Below, one piece after another: positions 36,719 to 45,183 of a DNA stretch of 64,000 nucleotides (position 1 is its first letter; each line of letters opens with the position of its first letter). Under the pieces are notes generated by a model, which worked only from the letters and a program-made list of their open reading frames with translations, did not search any database and had not been told where the DNA came from. Source of the stretch: Phycisphaerae bacterium (GTDB lineage Bacteria; Planctomycetota; Phycisphaerae; Phycisphaerales; Phycisphaeraceae); the NCBI GenBank assembly GCA_030432595.1, contig JAUIGU010000001.1, positions 248,001-312,000 of the forward strand, given 5' to 3'. The translations under genes were made by a program, and so were the position numbers.

Positions 36719-37423
36719 CTAGCCGCGCTCCGCGCCGCGACGCCGACGCCGACACCGACGCCGCGCCAGCAGGACCGGGCCCGCGGCCAGCCAGCACGCC
36801 GACGCCGGCTCGGGCACCGCGAAGATGTTGCCGCGGATGTCCACGCCCGGCGGCGCGTTCATCGCGCGGTCCATGCTGTGTACCGCGATGTACAGCTCGC
36901 CGGCACGCAGCTCGTCGAGCCAGTTGTCGATCACCTTCGTGGTCAGCGGGAACGCCTGCGGCAGCAGCTCGCCGGTGTCCGGGTCGCGCGACGCGTCGGA
37001 TAAGTCGAACACGCCGGTCAGTGTCTCGGCGTCAAAATCAACGACGAGGTCGGCGTCGTCTTCCGAGGGGTTGCCGAAGATGTTGAGGATGTGCGGCCCG
37101 ATGACGCCGGGCACGTGCAGGTGCATGTGGACCCCGACGACGTCGTTGGGGTCGGTGCGTTGGCCCGGGTCGGGGTCCAGGTCCAGCCCGGTGAGCGAAA
37201 GCGTGTAAGCGAGTTGCGGACCGGCCAGCGTGTCGGTGAGCACGAAGTCGGCCCGGCCGAACGCGGTGCTGAACGATTCGTTGTTCACGACCTGGGCGCG
37301 GTTGAGGTCTGCGGCGAAGTATTCCTGCGCGGCGGCCGAGTGCGCGACACCCAATAGCAGACCGGCCACGACCCATGAAACGCGGCACGCGCCCCCGCGC
37401 CTCGAACGTTGCGATCCGGTCAT
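36719..37423 (-). CDS. CHRD-domain exported protein with PEP-CTERM tail
   Basis: 234 residues. A signal peptide (VVAGLLLGVAHSAAAQ) is followed by a CHRD-like domain: YFAADLNRAQVVN, GRADFVLTDTLAGPQLAYTL, VGVHMHLHVPGVIGP and ELYIAVHSMD, the classical strand order including a His-x-His pair. The C-terminus VPEPASACWL with hydrophobic helix and Arg cluster is a PEP-CTERM signal. Function of CHRD proteins in bacteria is unknown. It is 113 bases upstream of the oxidase gene and probably heads that operon. Confidence 0.85.
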   Translation of the reverse strand: MTGSQRSRRGGACRVSWVVAGLLLGVAHSAAAQEYFAADLNRAQVVNNESFSTAFGRADFVLTDTLAGPQLAYTLSLTGLDLDPDPGQRTDPNDVVGVHMHLHVPGVIGPHILNIFGNPSEDDADLVVDFDAETLTGVFDLSDASRDPDTGELLPQAFPLTTKVIDNWLDELRAGELYIAVHSMDRAMNAPPGVDIRGNIFAVPEPASACWLAAGPVLLARRRCRRRRRGAERG

Positions 37424-37754
37424 GTCGCCGTCACTCGTTTCTCCCGACCCGATATGCACGTCACGGATGCTCGGCCGATCCGGCCCGGCCACTGAAAAGC
37501 CAAACATAAACCACGGAATCCAAGGCACCAATGAAGACGCGTCGTGAACGACAGACAAAAAGAATCGTTTTCAAAATCAGTATTGACCGAGGCACCAAGT
37601 ATAGACGGTGATGCCCTGAACAACAAGAAAAATCGATTTATTAGCCGTTTTCAAAGTTTGCGTGGGAAAACACAAGGGCAAAATCGATTAAATAGTGAAA
37701 ACGTATTCAAAAACATCGTCCGGCCGGCTCCCACCCCCCGCCTACCATCCACGC
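37424..37754. other. AT-rich divergent promoter region
   Basis: About 330 bases, clearly richer in A/T than the surroundings, between the divergent CHRD and YkvA genes. Contains repeated CGTTTTCAAA (near 37568 and 37650) and AAATCGATT (near 37631 and 37682), which might be protein-binding sites. No gene is supported. Confidence 0.45.
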
Positions 37755-38105
37755 ATGAGCCCCAAGCCTTCGCGCGCCGCCAAGGCCGGCGTCGTCAGTT
37801 CGGTCTGGCGACGCTTCTTTTCCAAGCAGACGCCCACGTGGGTCAAGATCGTGTTCGGCCTCGGGGCGCTCGCGTACATCGCCAACCCGTGGGACCTCAT
37901 CCCCGAGTTCATCCTCGGCCTGGGGTTCCTTGATGACCTGGTCATCGCCCCCCTGCTCATCTGGGTCGCCACCAAGCTGTTCTCCCGCCGGGACGCCGAC
38001 CCCGACCCCGGGCCGCATCGCAAGACCGTCAAAAACGAAGCGCTCCGCCGCGACGAGCACGGCCCGGTGCGCGAACGCAGCGACCACATGCGCCGCTCGG
38101 TGTGA
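37755..38105 (+). CDS. YkvA-family membrane protein (DUF1232)
   Basis: 116 residues. The DUF1232 signature IANPWDLIPEFILGLGFLDDL occupies the middle, with two hydrophobic segments (IVFGLGALAYI and LVIAPLLIWVATKLF). The ends are charged; the C-terminal 35 residues are hydrophilic. Function unknown. The gene converges on the SMP-30-like gene with a large inverted repeat between them. Confidence 0.85.
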   Translation: MSPKPSRAAKAGVVSSVWRRFFSKQTPTWVKIVFGLGALAYIANPWDLIPEFILGLGFLDDLVIAPLLIWVATKLFSRRDADPDPGPHRKTVKNEALRRDEHGPVRERSDHMRRSV

Positions 38106-38132
38106 ACCCCCTTTGCAGGAGCGGAGGTCCGG

Positions 38133-38213
38133 GGGTGCCACGATCGCTTGCGACCGTGCTTCTTCAATCGGTTCCCTTGGTACTCGACACGGTCGCAAGC
38201 GACCGTGGCACCC
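38133..38213. repeat. REP-like inverted repeat (family A, copy 1)
   Basis: Left arm GGGTGCCACGATCGCTTGCG... and right arm ending GCGACCGTGGCACCC are near-perfect inverted copies of about 26 nt, and each arm is itself a palindrome (GGTCGC-TT-GCGACC). Same sequence at 40377-40469. Lies between convergent genes and may serve as a two-way terminator. Confidence 0.75.
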
Positions 38214-38224
38214 TCCCTTTTTCA

Positions 38225-39172
38225 TTACTCCACCACCACACGCTTGAGCGCGTGGTCGGCGGTGACGTAAAGCGTGATGCCGTCGGCACCGAAGGTGCAG
38301 TTGGTCGTCTGCGCCCCGGTGGGAATGAAGCCAAGGCGTTCTTCACCGTCGGGCGAAAGGATGAGGATGCCCTGGTCGTAGATCGCGACGAACAGCCGGC
38401 CGTGCGCATCGACGGTCATGCCGTCCGGCCCGCCCAGGTCGGCGAGGTCGTGGAAGAGCTGGCCGTCGCCGTCGCGCTGCCCGTCCTCGTCGAGCGGGTA
38501 CGCGAAGAGTTTCCGCGCCGCGTTGTCGGCGACGTAGAGCGTGCGGTCGTCGGGCGAGAGGCCGATGCCGTTGGGGCGTTGGAGGTCGTCGATGATGCGC
38601 GTGTGTGGGTGTTGTGCGGGGATCGACCGGGTCGCGATCCGGAGGTCAACGAGATAAACACCTTCGACACCGTCGGCGCTGTTCCGGTTTCCATAATCCG
38701 GGTCGGTGAAGTACGCCACGTGGCCGGCCTTGCTGATCGCAACGTCATTGGGTCCGTTGAATGCGCCGCGAACGACGGCAGCCACAGACAATGGCGGCAG
38801 CCCATCGTCGGGGCCCGATGGTTTGCGCAGGCTGATGCGTTGGTCGCGATCCTCGCAGACAAAAAGATTGCCGTCGGGCGTGAACATCAACCCGTTCGAG
38901 CCGCCGCTGTTGTCCGTGATCAGCGCTGTTTCACCGGTCGCAGGATCGAAGCGGTGGATTGAACGCCGCGGGATATCGGAGAAGTAGATCGACCCGTCGG
39001 GCGCGAGGGCGGGGCCTTCGGTGAAGGCGTAGCCGTCGGTGAGGGTTTCGATCTCAAACGTGTCGGGGGTCGGTGGGGCTTCGTCGGCCCGGACGGACGC
39101 CGGGAAGACCGCGGCGGCGAGCAGCAACAGCGCGATGGGGAGTCGGCACGAATGGACGGGGCGGGATGGCAT
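38225..39172 (-). CDS. Exported SMP-30/gluconolactonase-family protein
   Basis: 315 residues: a signal peptide (LPIALLLLAAAVFPASVRA), then a six-bladed propeller with FTEGPALAPDGSIYFSDI carrying the metal Glu, GGSNGLMFTPDGNLFVCEDR, FNGPNDVAISKAGHVAYFTD, LQRPNGIGLSPDDRTLYVAD with the catalytic Asn/Asp, and GGPDGMTVDAHGRLFVA. The family hydrolyses sugar lactones using a divalent metal. It is divergent from the oxidoreductase gene at 39344, which could process related sugars. Confidence 0.9.
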   Translation of the reverse strand: MPSRPVHSCRLPIALLLLAAAVFPASVRADEAPPTPDTFEIETLTDGYAFTEGPALAPDGSIYFSDIPRRSIHRFDPATGETALITDNSGGSNGLMFTPDGNLFVCEDRDQRISLRKPSGPDDGLPPLSVAAVVRGAFNGPNDVAISKAGHVAYFTDPDYGNRNSADGVEGVYLVDLRIATRSIPAQHPHTRIIDDLQRPNGIGLSPDDRTLYVADNAARKLFAYPLDEDGQRDGDGQLFHDLADLGGPDGMTVDAHGRLFVAIYDQGILILSPDGEERLGFIPTGAQTTNCTFGADGITLYVTADHALKRVVVE

Positions 39173-39203
39173 GGGATCATCTTAGTGCGTCAACTGACGC
39201 ATG

Positions 39204-39273
39204 TAGCTGCGACGCCACGCGTCGCAGACCGACGTCATTTCATGGGAGCCTGCGACGCGTGGCGTCGCAGCTA
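39204..39273. repeat. REP-like inverted repeat (family B)
   Basis: Arms TAGCTGCGACGCCACGCGTC... (24 nt, 39204-39227) and its exact inverse at 39250-39273, separated by 22 nt. Each arm holds an inner palindrome GCGACGC-CAC-GCGTCGC. Same design as family A but different sequence. It lies between divergent genes. Confidence 0.75.
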
Positions 39274-39343
39274 AGCAGGTGCGAGAATCGTTCGATCGAT
39301 ACGCGGACGTGAGCGGTGGTGGGTCGCTCGCTACATTCACACC

Positions 39344-40366
39344 ATGAACGAAGCGCTGCGGTTCGGGATTCTGGGGTGCGGGAACATCGCCGGTCAGTTT
39401 GCGCGCGACGCGCCGACGGCGCGGCGCAGCGTCGTCACGGCGGCGGGGTCGCGGTCGCGCGAGACGGCGGAGACGTTCGCGCAAGAACACGGCATTGCAC
39501 GGGCCCACGGTTCGTACGGGGCGTTGTTGAAAGACCCGGAAGTCGACGCGGTGTACCTCACGTTGCCCAACACGCTGCACCGAGAGTGGGCGATCAAGGC
39601 GTTGGAGGCGGGCAAGCACGTCTTGTGCGAGAAGCCGTTGGCGATGAGCGCCGCGGACGCGGAGGCGATGTTCGACGCGGCAGATAAGCACGGCCGGGTA
39701 CTGATCGAAGCGTACATGTACCGGACGCACCCACTGACAAAGGCTGTGGTCGATGCGGTGCGCGGCGGGGCGATCGGCGAGCTGCGTTACGTCCGCGCGA
39801 GCTTCTCGTACCGCACGCGACACGTCGACGGCAACATCCGGTTCGACGCGTCGCTAGGCGGCGGGGCGCTCATGGACGTGGGCGGGTACTGCCTGAGTTA
39901 CGCGCGGCTGCTGGCGGGGTGTGAGCCGGACGGGTTTGAAGTGTTCGGGCACGTCGATGAGCACGGCGTCGATGATTACACCGCGGGTTCATTGCGGTTC
40001 GACGGCGGGCGGGTGCTGGCGACATTCACATGCGGGATGGCGGCGCAGGCGGACAACGGGCTGCACCTCGGCGGGACAGAGGGATATCTGGACGTGCCCG
40101 TGCCTTGGAAGCCGCCGCGTAACGCGTCGGTCTATACCGTACGGACGCAGACGCCGCCGAAGATGGATCGGGACGCGGCGAACGAAGGCGCGGTGAAGAC
40201 CGGGACGTTCACGGTCGATGCGCCGGCGGCGCTCTACGCCATGGAAGCCGATGCGTTTTCGGAGGTCGTGGCGGGGAAACGTGAGCCGTTCGTGACGCGC
40301 GCGGACAGCGCGGGCAATGTCGCGTTGCAGGCGGCAATGCGAAAGCGGTTGGGGTTGGGTTATTGA
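39344..40366 (+). CDS. Gfo/Idh/MocA-family oxidoreductase
   Basis: 340 residues, cytoplasmic. The NAD(P)-binding Rossmann motif is FGILGCGNIAGQFARD; the conserved HVLCEKPLAM with the catalytic Lys and the EAYMYRTHP segment follow at the usual distances (about 95 and 125), and the C-terminal beta-sheet domain includes GGGALMDVGGYCLSYAR. It oxidises or reduces a sugar or inositol-type substrate that cannot be named. Start ATG 39344. Confidence 0.9.
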   Translation: MNEALRFGILGCGNIAGQFARDAPTARRSVVTAAGSRSRETAETFAQEHGIARAHGSYGALLKDPEVDAVYLTLPNTLHREWAIKALEAGKHVLCEKPLAMSAADAEAMFDAADKHGRVLIEAYMYRTHPLTKAVVDAVRGGAIGELRYVRASFSYRTRHVDGNIRFDASLGGGALMDVGGYCLSYARLLAGCEPDGFEVFGHVDEHGVDDYTAGSLRFDGGRVLATFTCGMAAQADNGLHLGGTEGYLDVPVPWKPPRNASVYTVRTQTPPKMDRDAANEGAVKTGTFTVDAPAALYAMEADAFSEVVAGKREPFVTRADSAGNVALQAAMRKRLGLGY

Positions 40367-40376
40367 GGTTAAGGGT

Positions 40377-40469
40377 GGGTGCCACGGTCGCTTGCGACCG
40401 TGCTTGTGATGGCTCGCTCAACGCGTCGCACCCAAGTACGCGTCACGGTCGCAAGCGACCGTGGCACCC
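40377..40469. repeat. REP-like inverted repeat (family A, copy 2)
   Basis: Left arm GGGTGCCACGGTCGCTTGCG... and right arm ...GCAAGCGACCGTGGCACCC pair over about 26 bp, matching the copy at 38133 but with a different spacer. Located between convergent genes. Confidence 0.75.
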
Positions 40470-40494
40470 CCGAGATCATCATCGTCTGCGTGTG

Positions 40495-41268
40495 TTAACC
40501 GCCCGGTTTGGCGCGGATGCCGACGACGCCCTTGCCGCGCAGCATCGGAGAGAGTCGGCGTCGGCTGACTCGTTGCGCCTTCCAAGGGGTGACCTCGGTG
40601 AGGGGGAGTTCTTCGAGCTCTTCGAGTTCTTCGGAATCCTGGCCGGCGTCGGGCGTGCCGCGGTCGAGGCGGGTGGCGACGGCGTGCTCGGTGGCGCCGC
40701 GGCGGCGGAGGCGGAAGAGCTTGCGGAGCAGGAGGAAGACGCCGACGACGACGGCGACGACGACGATGGGGCCGATGACGACGGCAAGGACGGAGAGCAG
40801 CGTGGAGCCGACGTTTTCGCCGGTGGAGACGACGGGGTTGCCGAAGCCGGCGGTGACAATGGTGGAGGCGCCGCGGGTGAGGACGCTGGCGGTCTGGACG
40901 GTGAGCGCGGTGCCGCCGCCGCCGACCAGGCCGACGCCCCACTTGACGGGTTCGGGCGCGCCGTCGAGCATGCCGGTCATCATGAGCGTGCCGGCGATGG
41001 TGGCGGCGGGGGTGGCGATGGTGTCGAGCAGGTTGTCGACCCAGGGAACGTAGTAGCCGGCGATCTCGACGGCGGTGGCGGCGATGAGGACGACCAGCGC
41101 GACGTCGGAACTGAGCCAGTCGAAGCCCATGAAGTCGGCCCCCGGCGGGGCGTAGCCGGCACGGTGGGCGACGGCGACGACCAGCAGCGGCACGAAGACC
41201 CGGAAGCCGCACGCGGCGGCAAGCCCGATCCCGACGGCGGCGGCGATGGCGATCTCGGCGGCGTTCAT
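40495..41268 (-). CDS. DUF4126 integral membrane protein
   Basis: 257 residues. Four to five hydrophobic segments (IAIAAAVGIGLAAACGFRVF, ALVVLIAATAVEIAGYYVP, a Gly-rich central part, LLSVLAVVIGPIVVVAVVVG) followed by a charged cytoplasmic tail rich in Glu and Arg. The start GFRVFVPLLVVAVAHRAGY and AGYYVPWVDNLLDTIATP are the DUF4126 landmarks. Function unknown. Divergent from the PP2C gene. Confidence 0.85.
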   Translation of the reverse strand: MNAAEIAIAAAVGIGLAAACGFRVFVPLLVVAVAHRAGYAPPGADFMGFDWLSSDVALVVLIAATAVEIAGYYVPWVDNLLDTIATPAATIAGTLMMTGMLDGAPEPVKWGVGLVGGGGTALTVQTASVLTRGASTIVTAGFGNPVVSTGENVGSTLLSVLAVVIGPIVVVAVVVGVFLLLRKLFRLRRRGATEHAVATRLDRGTPDAGQDSEELEELEELPLTEVTPWKAQRVSRRRLSPMLRGKGVVGIRAKPGG

Positions 41269-41356
41269 GCCCGGATTCTACGCGAGACGGCCGGGATTCA
41301 CGAGCGGTTCATCGGGACAGACGAATGGGCCGGGGCCATCTATATTGCCCCGTTCG

Positions 41357-42706
41357 ATGGGCGCCCAACTCCCCGACCTTCGATACGGCGTGCTGTCCGA
41401 CCCCGGTCGGCGTCGGCTGGCCAACGAGGACGCGTTCGCGGTGGACCCGCGGACGGGGCTGTTCGTGGTGTGCGACGGGATCGGCGGGCAGCCGTCGGGC
41501 GAGGCGGCGAGCCACATCGTCGCCAACGCGTTCGGGCACCTGCTCAAGCGCGGCGTGCGGCGGTACAACCGGCTGGACGACCTGACGCTCAAGCGGCTGA
41601 TGGCCGACGCGGTGATCGACCTGAACCGCGAGCTGCACGAGCACGCCAGCGCCGTGCCGGCCTTGGAAGGCATGGGGTGCACGATCATTGCGGCGCTGCT
41701 CGACGCGCGCAGCGCGTTCCTGGTCAGCGCCGGCGACTCGCGGATGTACCTGCGGCGGGGCGACGAGCTGCGGCCGCTCACGGTGGACCACGTCCGCACC
41801 CGGCAGAAGTTCACCGAGACCGACACGGGCGACCTCGAAGACGCCGGCGAGAAACGCCTGCTCATGAAGTACATCGGGACCCGGCGGATGATCCAGCCCG
41901 ACGCGGGCGTGCTGCCGCTGGAGGTCGGCGACCGCATCCTGCTGTGTACGGACGGCGTGACCGACCCCATCGACGAGGCGACGCTGCGGAGCATCGTGTT
42001 CGGGCAGGACGACCCGCAGCAGTGTTGCCAGGAGCTGATCGACGCCGCGAACCGGGCGGGCGGGCCAGACAACATCACCGCGGCCGTGGTGGACTTTTTC
42101 GGCCCGCGCGAGGTGACCGACGCGGACCGCATCCCGCCGCCGCGCACGCCTCCGGAACTGCCGCACAACGTGGCGCAGCAGACCCTCGCGGCGCTCGAAC
42201 TGCTCGAGGAGGACCTGCGCTGGCTGCTGGAAGGTTCGCGCGAGTCGGCGTCCGACAACCGGCTGACCGCGCTGGCGGCGGCGAAGCGGCGGCTGGGGCC
42301 CGAGGCGTACCGGCGGTTCCTCACCAAGCACCCCAACCAGGCGCCGGTGCACATCTTCCACCAGGCGTGCGCCGCACCGGACTCGCCTTGGCGCACGCAG
42401 TATCAGCACCACCTCGACCAGCTCGCGGCACCGCTGGAGCGGTTGTTCGGCGGGGGGATCCGGTTGTCGTCACTGCTGACCGGCGACGACACGGCCGGGA
42501 TCTACCGCACGCTCTGGGACGACTGGCGCAATGTCGAACAGCGGTACTTCAAGACCTGCGAACGACAAGCCAAAAGGGTTGACGAGTTGACGCTCGACGT
42601 GCTGATCACGCACATGCTGAATTCGGTGCGCACACTTGCGGGGTTGCTGGAGTTCCTGCCGCGCTTCATGCGCGACCCGGATGGGACGGGCACCAAGCCG
42701 GGATGA
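41357..42706 (+). CDS. PP2C-type Ser/Thr protein phosphatase with extra C-terminal domain
   Basis: 449 residues. Residues about 8-255 form the PPM phosphatase: LANEDAFAV, FVVCDGIGG, GMGCTIIAAL, VSAGDSRMYL, LLCTDGVTD and GGPDNITAAVVDFF give the metal-binding Asp set. About 190 further residues (LELLEEDLRWLLEGS to the end) are helical with no recognised motif; they may bind a regulator. Bacterial PP2Cs counteract Hanks-type kinases, common in planctomycetes, or control anti-sigma systems. Start ATG 41357. Confidence 0.9.
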   Translation: MGAQLPDLRYGVLSDPGRRRLANEDAFAVDPRTGLFVVCDGIGGQPSGEAASHIVANAFGHLLKRGVRRYNRLDDLTLKRLMADAVIDLNRELHEHASAVPALEGMGCTIIAALLDARSAFLVSAGDSRMYLRRGDELRPLTVDHVRTRQKFTETDTGDLEDAGEKRLLMKYIGTRRMIQPDAGVLPLEVGDRILLCTDGVTDPIDEATLRSIVFGQDDPQQCCQELIDAANRAGGPDNITAAVVDFFGPREVTDADRIPPPRTPPELPHNVAQQTLAALELLEEDLRWLLEGSRESASDNRLTALAAAKRRLGPEAYRRFLTKHPNQAPVHIFHQACAAPDSPWRTQYQHHLDQLAAPLERLFGGGIRLSSLLTGDDTAGIYRTLWDDWRNVEQRYFKTCERQAKRVDELTLDVLITHMLNSVRTLAGLLEFLPRFMRDPDGTGTKPG

Positions 42707-42724
42707 GGGAAGAAAAAAGTGCCG

Positions 42725-43600
42725 TCACGCCGCGCGGCGGGCCTGGTTGGGTTGGGTCTGCAGGCTGCGCGTCCACAGCGGGGATGCCTGCAGGGCGCAC
42801 AACCCCGCACGGCCGCGGCGGATGCGGTGGAAGCTCAGTGTGGTGCCTCGGATCAGTACGGCCCGCGGTCGGGTCGGGAACACGAAGCTGCCGGTGTTGA
42901 TGACGAAACGCCCGGCGCGTTGCCAGACCCCGGGGTGGTGGGAGTGGCCGAAGATGATTGCCTCGGCGTGCGGGCAGTAGGACTCGGCGAAGGCGGAGGC
43001 GAGGTCGGCCTGGTTCCGCCAGAACCACGCCATGACGGCGAGGCGGTCGGGCCGACGGAGCACGCGCGTCCAGCCGTGCGCTTTAGCGCCGTGCCCGCCC
43101 TGGAGGAACTGCTGGTGCGCGACGTGCTGGACGACCTGGAGCCGGCGGCGCAGGTCGGTGGGCGTGCCGGCGTTCTGTTCCCGGTCGCGCCGCAGGGCTT
43201 CTTCGGTCGCGCGTTCCATCTCGCCGGCGCGGGCGGACCAGGGCGCGACGGCGGGGTGCAGCGCATCGCCGTGCATGACCAGCACCCGGCCGTCGAGCAG
43301 TTCGGCGTGGCGGCGGTCGGTGAGGTACGCGTCGTGGTTGCCCGAGAGCAGGTCCAGCTCGACGCCGTCGCGCTCACACAGCTCGGCCAGGCGCGCAACC
43401 TGCCGGGACGCCTCGGCGCGGGCCGAGACCAGTTGCAGTTCTGCAAGATCGCCGGCGACGACGAGCTTGTCCACGCCCTGCCACAACGGGCGCAGGTGTT
43501 CGGCGGCGAGCCGGCGACCCGGGCGCACCGACGGGTGGGCCAGGTGCGTGTCCGAGATCACGAGCGTGGCGGGCGGTGTTGGGCGGGCGGGATCGGGCAT
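42725..43600 (-). CDS. Calcineurin-like metallophosphoesterase (LpxH-like)
   Basis: 291 residues. Metal motifs are TLVISDTHLAH, VVAGDLAEL, LLSGNHDAYL, VLVMHGDALH and AIIFGHSHHPG. The arrangement resembles UDP-2,3-diacylglucosamine hydrolases and related phosphoesterases, but LpxH-specific residues cannot be confirmed. The C-terminal 45 residues are basic and poorly conserved. It is convergent with the PP2C gene, 18 bases apart. Confidence 0.85.
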   Translation of the reverse strand: MPDPARPTPPATLVISDTHLAHPSVRPGRRLAAEHLRPLWQGVDKLVVAGDLAELQLVSARAEASRQVARLAELCERDGVELDLLSGNHDAYLTDRRHAELLDGRVLVMHGDALHPAVAPWSARAGEMERATEEALRRDREQNAGTPTDLRRRLQVVQHVAHQQFLQGGHGAKAHGWTRVLRRPDRLAVMAWFWRNQADLASAFAESYCPHAEAIIFGHSHHPGVWQRAGRFVINTGSFVFPTRPRAVLIRGTTLSFHRIRRGRAGLCALQASPLWTRSLQTQPNQARRAA

Positions 43601-43824
43601 GCGGCAGTCCGGGGCACGTCGGCGGACAATCTAACGCCCGCCCCGCCGGTTGAGTTCGCTCAACGACGACATCGGCCCGGGTCTGAACCGTCTTCAAGAA
43701 TCCCGGGAACACTCGCCGCCGCGCCGCGGTTATGCGACCCTCGGCCGTTGCCCCACCGGAACCGCCCGCACAACCGTTACACTCCGCTCTCCTCGCCCTC
43801 CGCTCCGCCCGCCGGGATCGATCC

Positions 43825-44379
43825 ATGCCCCATACGGCCACGCACGCCGCCAAGAACGCGCTGTCGCCCCCGCACGAACCCGCCCTGACCGCCCCGTTAC
43901 GCGGCTTGCTCGAACAGATCGACGCGTTTGTCGCCGCGCTGCCCGACGGGCTCTACGACGCGGCCCCGCCGGCACACCTGGCCGGCTCGATCGGCGGGCA
44001 CGTCCGCCATTGCCTCGACCACGTCGCCGCGCTGACCGCTTGCCCCGACCAACCGACGCTCGACTACGACCACCGGGAGCGCGGCACGGCCATCGAACGC
44101 GACCCCGCCGCCGCACGCGACGCCGTCCGCCGGCTTTCCCAACAGCTCGAACCGCTCGACGCGATGGACGCCGAAACCCCTCTGCACGCCACGCTCGCGC
44201 TCACGCCCCAGCACCCGACGCGGGACTACGCCACCACCCTCGGCCGGGAGGTCGCCTTCGTGCTCAGCCACACCGTCCACCACCAGGCCTTGCTCGCCGC
44301 CGCCGCCAAAGCCGCCGGCCTGACGGTGCCCGACGGCTTCGGCGTCGCGCCCGCCACCCTCGCGCACCGCGCGTCCTGA
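43825..44379 (+). CDS. DinB-like protein
   Basis: 184 residues forming a four-helix metal-binding bundle by pattern: IGGHVRHCLDHVAAL supplies the first His ligand(s) and VLSHTVHHQALLAAA the pair of His near the C-terminus. DinB-family proteins are thiol-dependent transferases or unknowns. ATG 43825 is preferred; a further start at 43732 adds unlike sequence. The NRDE gene follows 27 bases later on the same strand. Confidence 0.78.
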   Translation: MPHTATHAAKNALSPPHEPALTAPLRGLLEQIDAFVAALPDGLYDAAPPAHLAGSIGGHVRHCLDHVAALTACPDQPTLDYDHRERGTAIERDPAAARDAVRRLSQQLEPLDAMDAETPLHATLALTPQHPTRDYATTLGREVAFVLSHTVHHQALLAAAAKAAGLTVPDGFGVAPATLAHRAS

Positions 44380-44406
44380 CCCGTCCTTCCCGCGCGGAAC
44401 CGCTTC

Positions 44407-45183
44407 ATGTGCACCGTCACCCTGATCCCCCGGCCCGACGGCTACCGGCTCGCGGTCAACCGCGACGAGCTGCGCACCCGTCCGACCGCCGAGCCGCCGC
44501 ACACATTTGCCCACGACGGCCGCCGAGTCCTCTACCCGCGCGACCCGCAGGGCGGCGGGACCTGGATCGCTGTCAACGACGCCGGCCTGACGCTCACGCT
44601 GCTCAACCTCAACGAGACGAACACCACGGAGCGTGTCGCGGGTAATCACGACACCACGACTAACAAGCTCTCGCGTGGTTTGGTCGTCCCACAACTCGCC
44701 GAGGCCGCGAGCGTGGACGAAGCCTTGCAGATGGCGGACCGTCTGGACCCGACGCGTTACGCGCCGTTCCGCGTGTTGGCCATCGACGACGACCACACCG
44801 GCACGGTCCGAAGCGACGGGCGGACGCTCGAAACCCGACGCCGGGCCCGCCCCGAGCAACCCATGATGCTCACGAGCTCCGGCCTGGGCGACGCCGTCGT
44901 CGAAGGGCCGCGCCGCGCCGAGTTTGACGGCTGGTTCGGCGGGGATCCCGCCCAGTGGCCGCGCGAGCAGGACCGGTTTCACCGCCAACGCTTCGACGAC
45001 CGGCCAGAAGTCTCCGTCCTCATGTCGCGCGGCGACGCTCGCACCGTGTGCTGGTCGGCAATCACGGTCAACGCCGGCCGCGTCGAACTTGCCCACCGCG
45101 ACCTTGATGAACACGGCGCGGCGAGCGAACCACGGCACCGACTCTGTCTGGCCCGCGCCGCCGCGGTGCCCACGTCCGCATGA
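44407..45183 (+). CDS. NRDE/TANGO2-family protein
   Basis: 258 residues starting MCTVTLIPRPDGYRLAVNRDE. The N-terminal Cys after Met and the NRDE motif define the family, related in fold to N-terminal nucleophile hydrolases; TANGO2 in eukaryotes is linked to haem and lipid handling. GGGTWIAVNDAGLTLTLLN is the other conserved piece. The stop overlaps the start of the next gene (ATGA), so it is probably translated together with the large fusion protein. Confidence 0.88.
   Translation: MCTVTLIPRPDGYRLAVNRDELRTRPTAEPPHTFAHDGRRVLYPRDPQGGGTWIAVNDAGLTLTLLNLNETNTTERVAGNHDTTTNKLSRGLVVPQLAEAASVDEALQMADRLDPTRYAPFRVLAIDDDHTGTVRSDGRTLETRRRARPEQPMMLTSSGLGDAVVEGPRRAEFDGWFGGDPAQWPREQDRFHRQRFDDRPEVSVLMSRGDARTVCWSAITVNAGRVELAHRDLDEHGAASEPRHRLCLARAAAVPTSA

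Noticed and set aside
40363-42582. 739-codon plus-strand frame across the DUF4126 and PP2C genes
   Set aside because: It runs antisense to one gene and out of frame with the other, and has low-complexity Gly/Asp/Arg composition.
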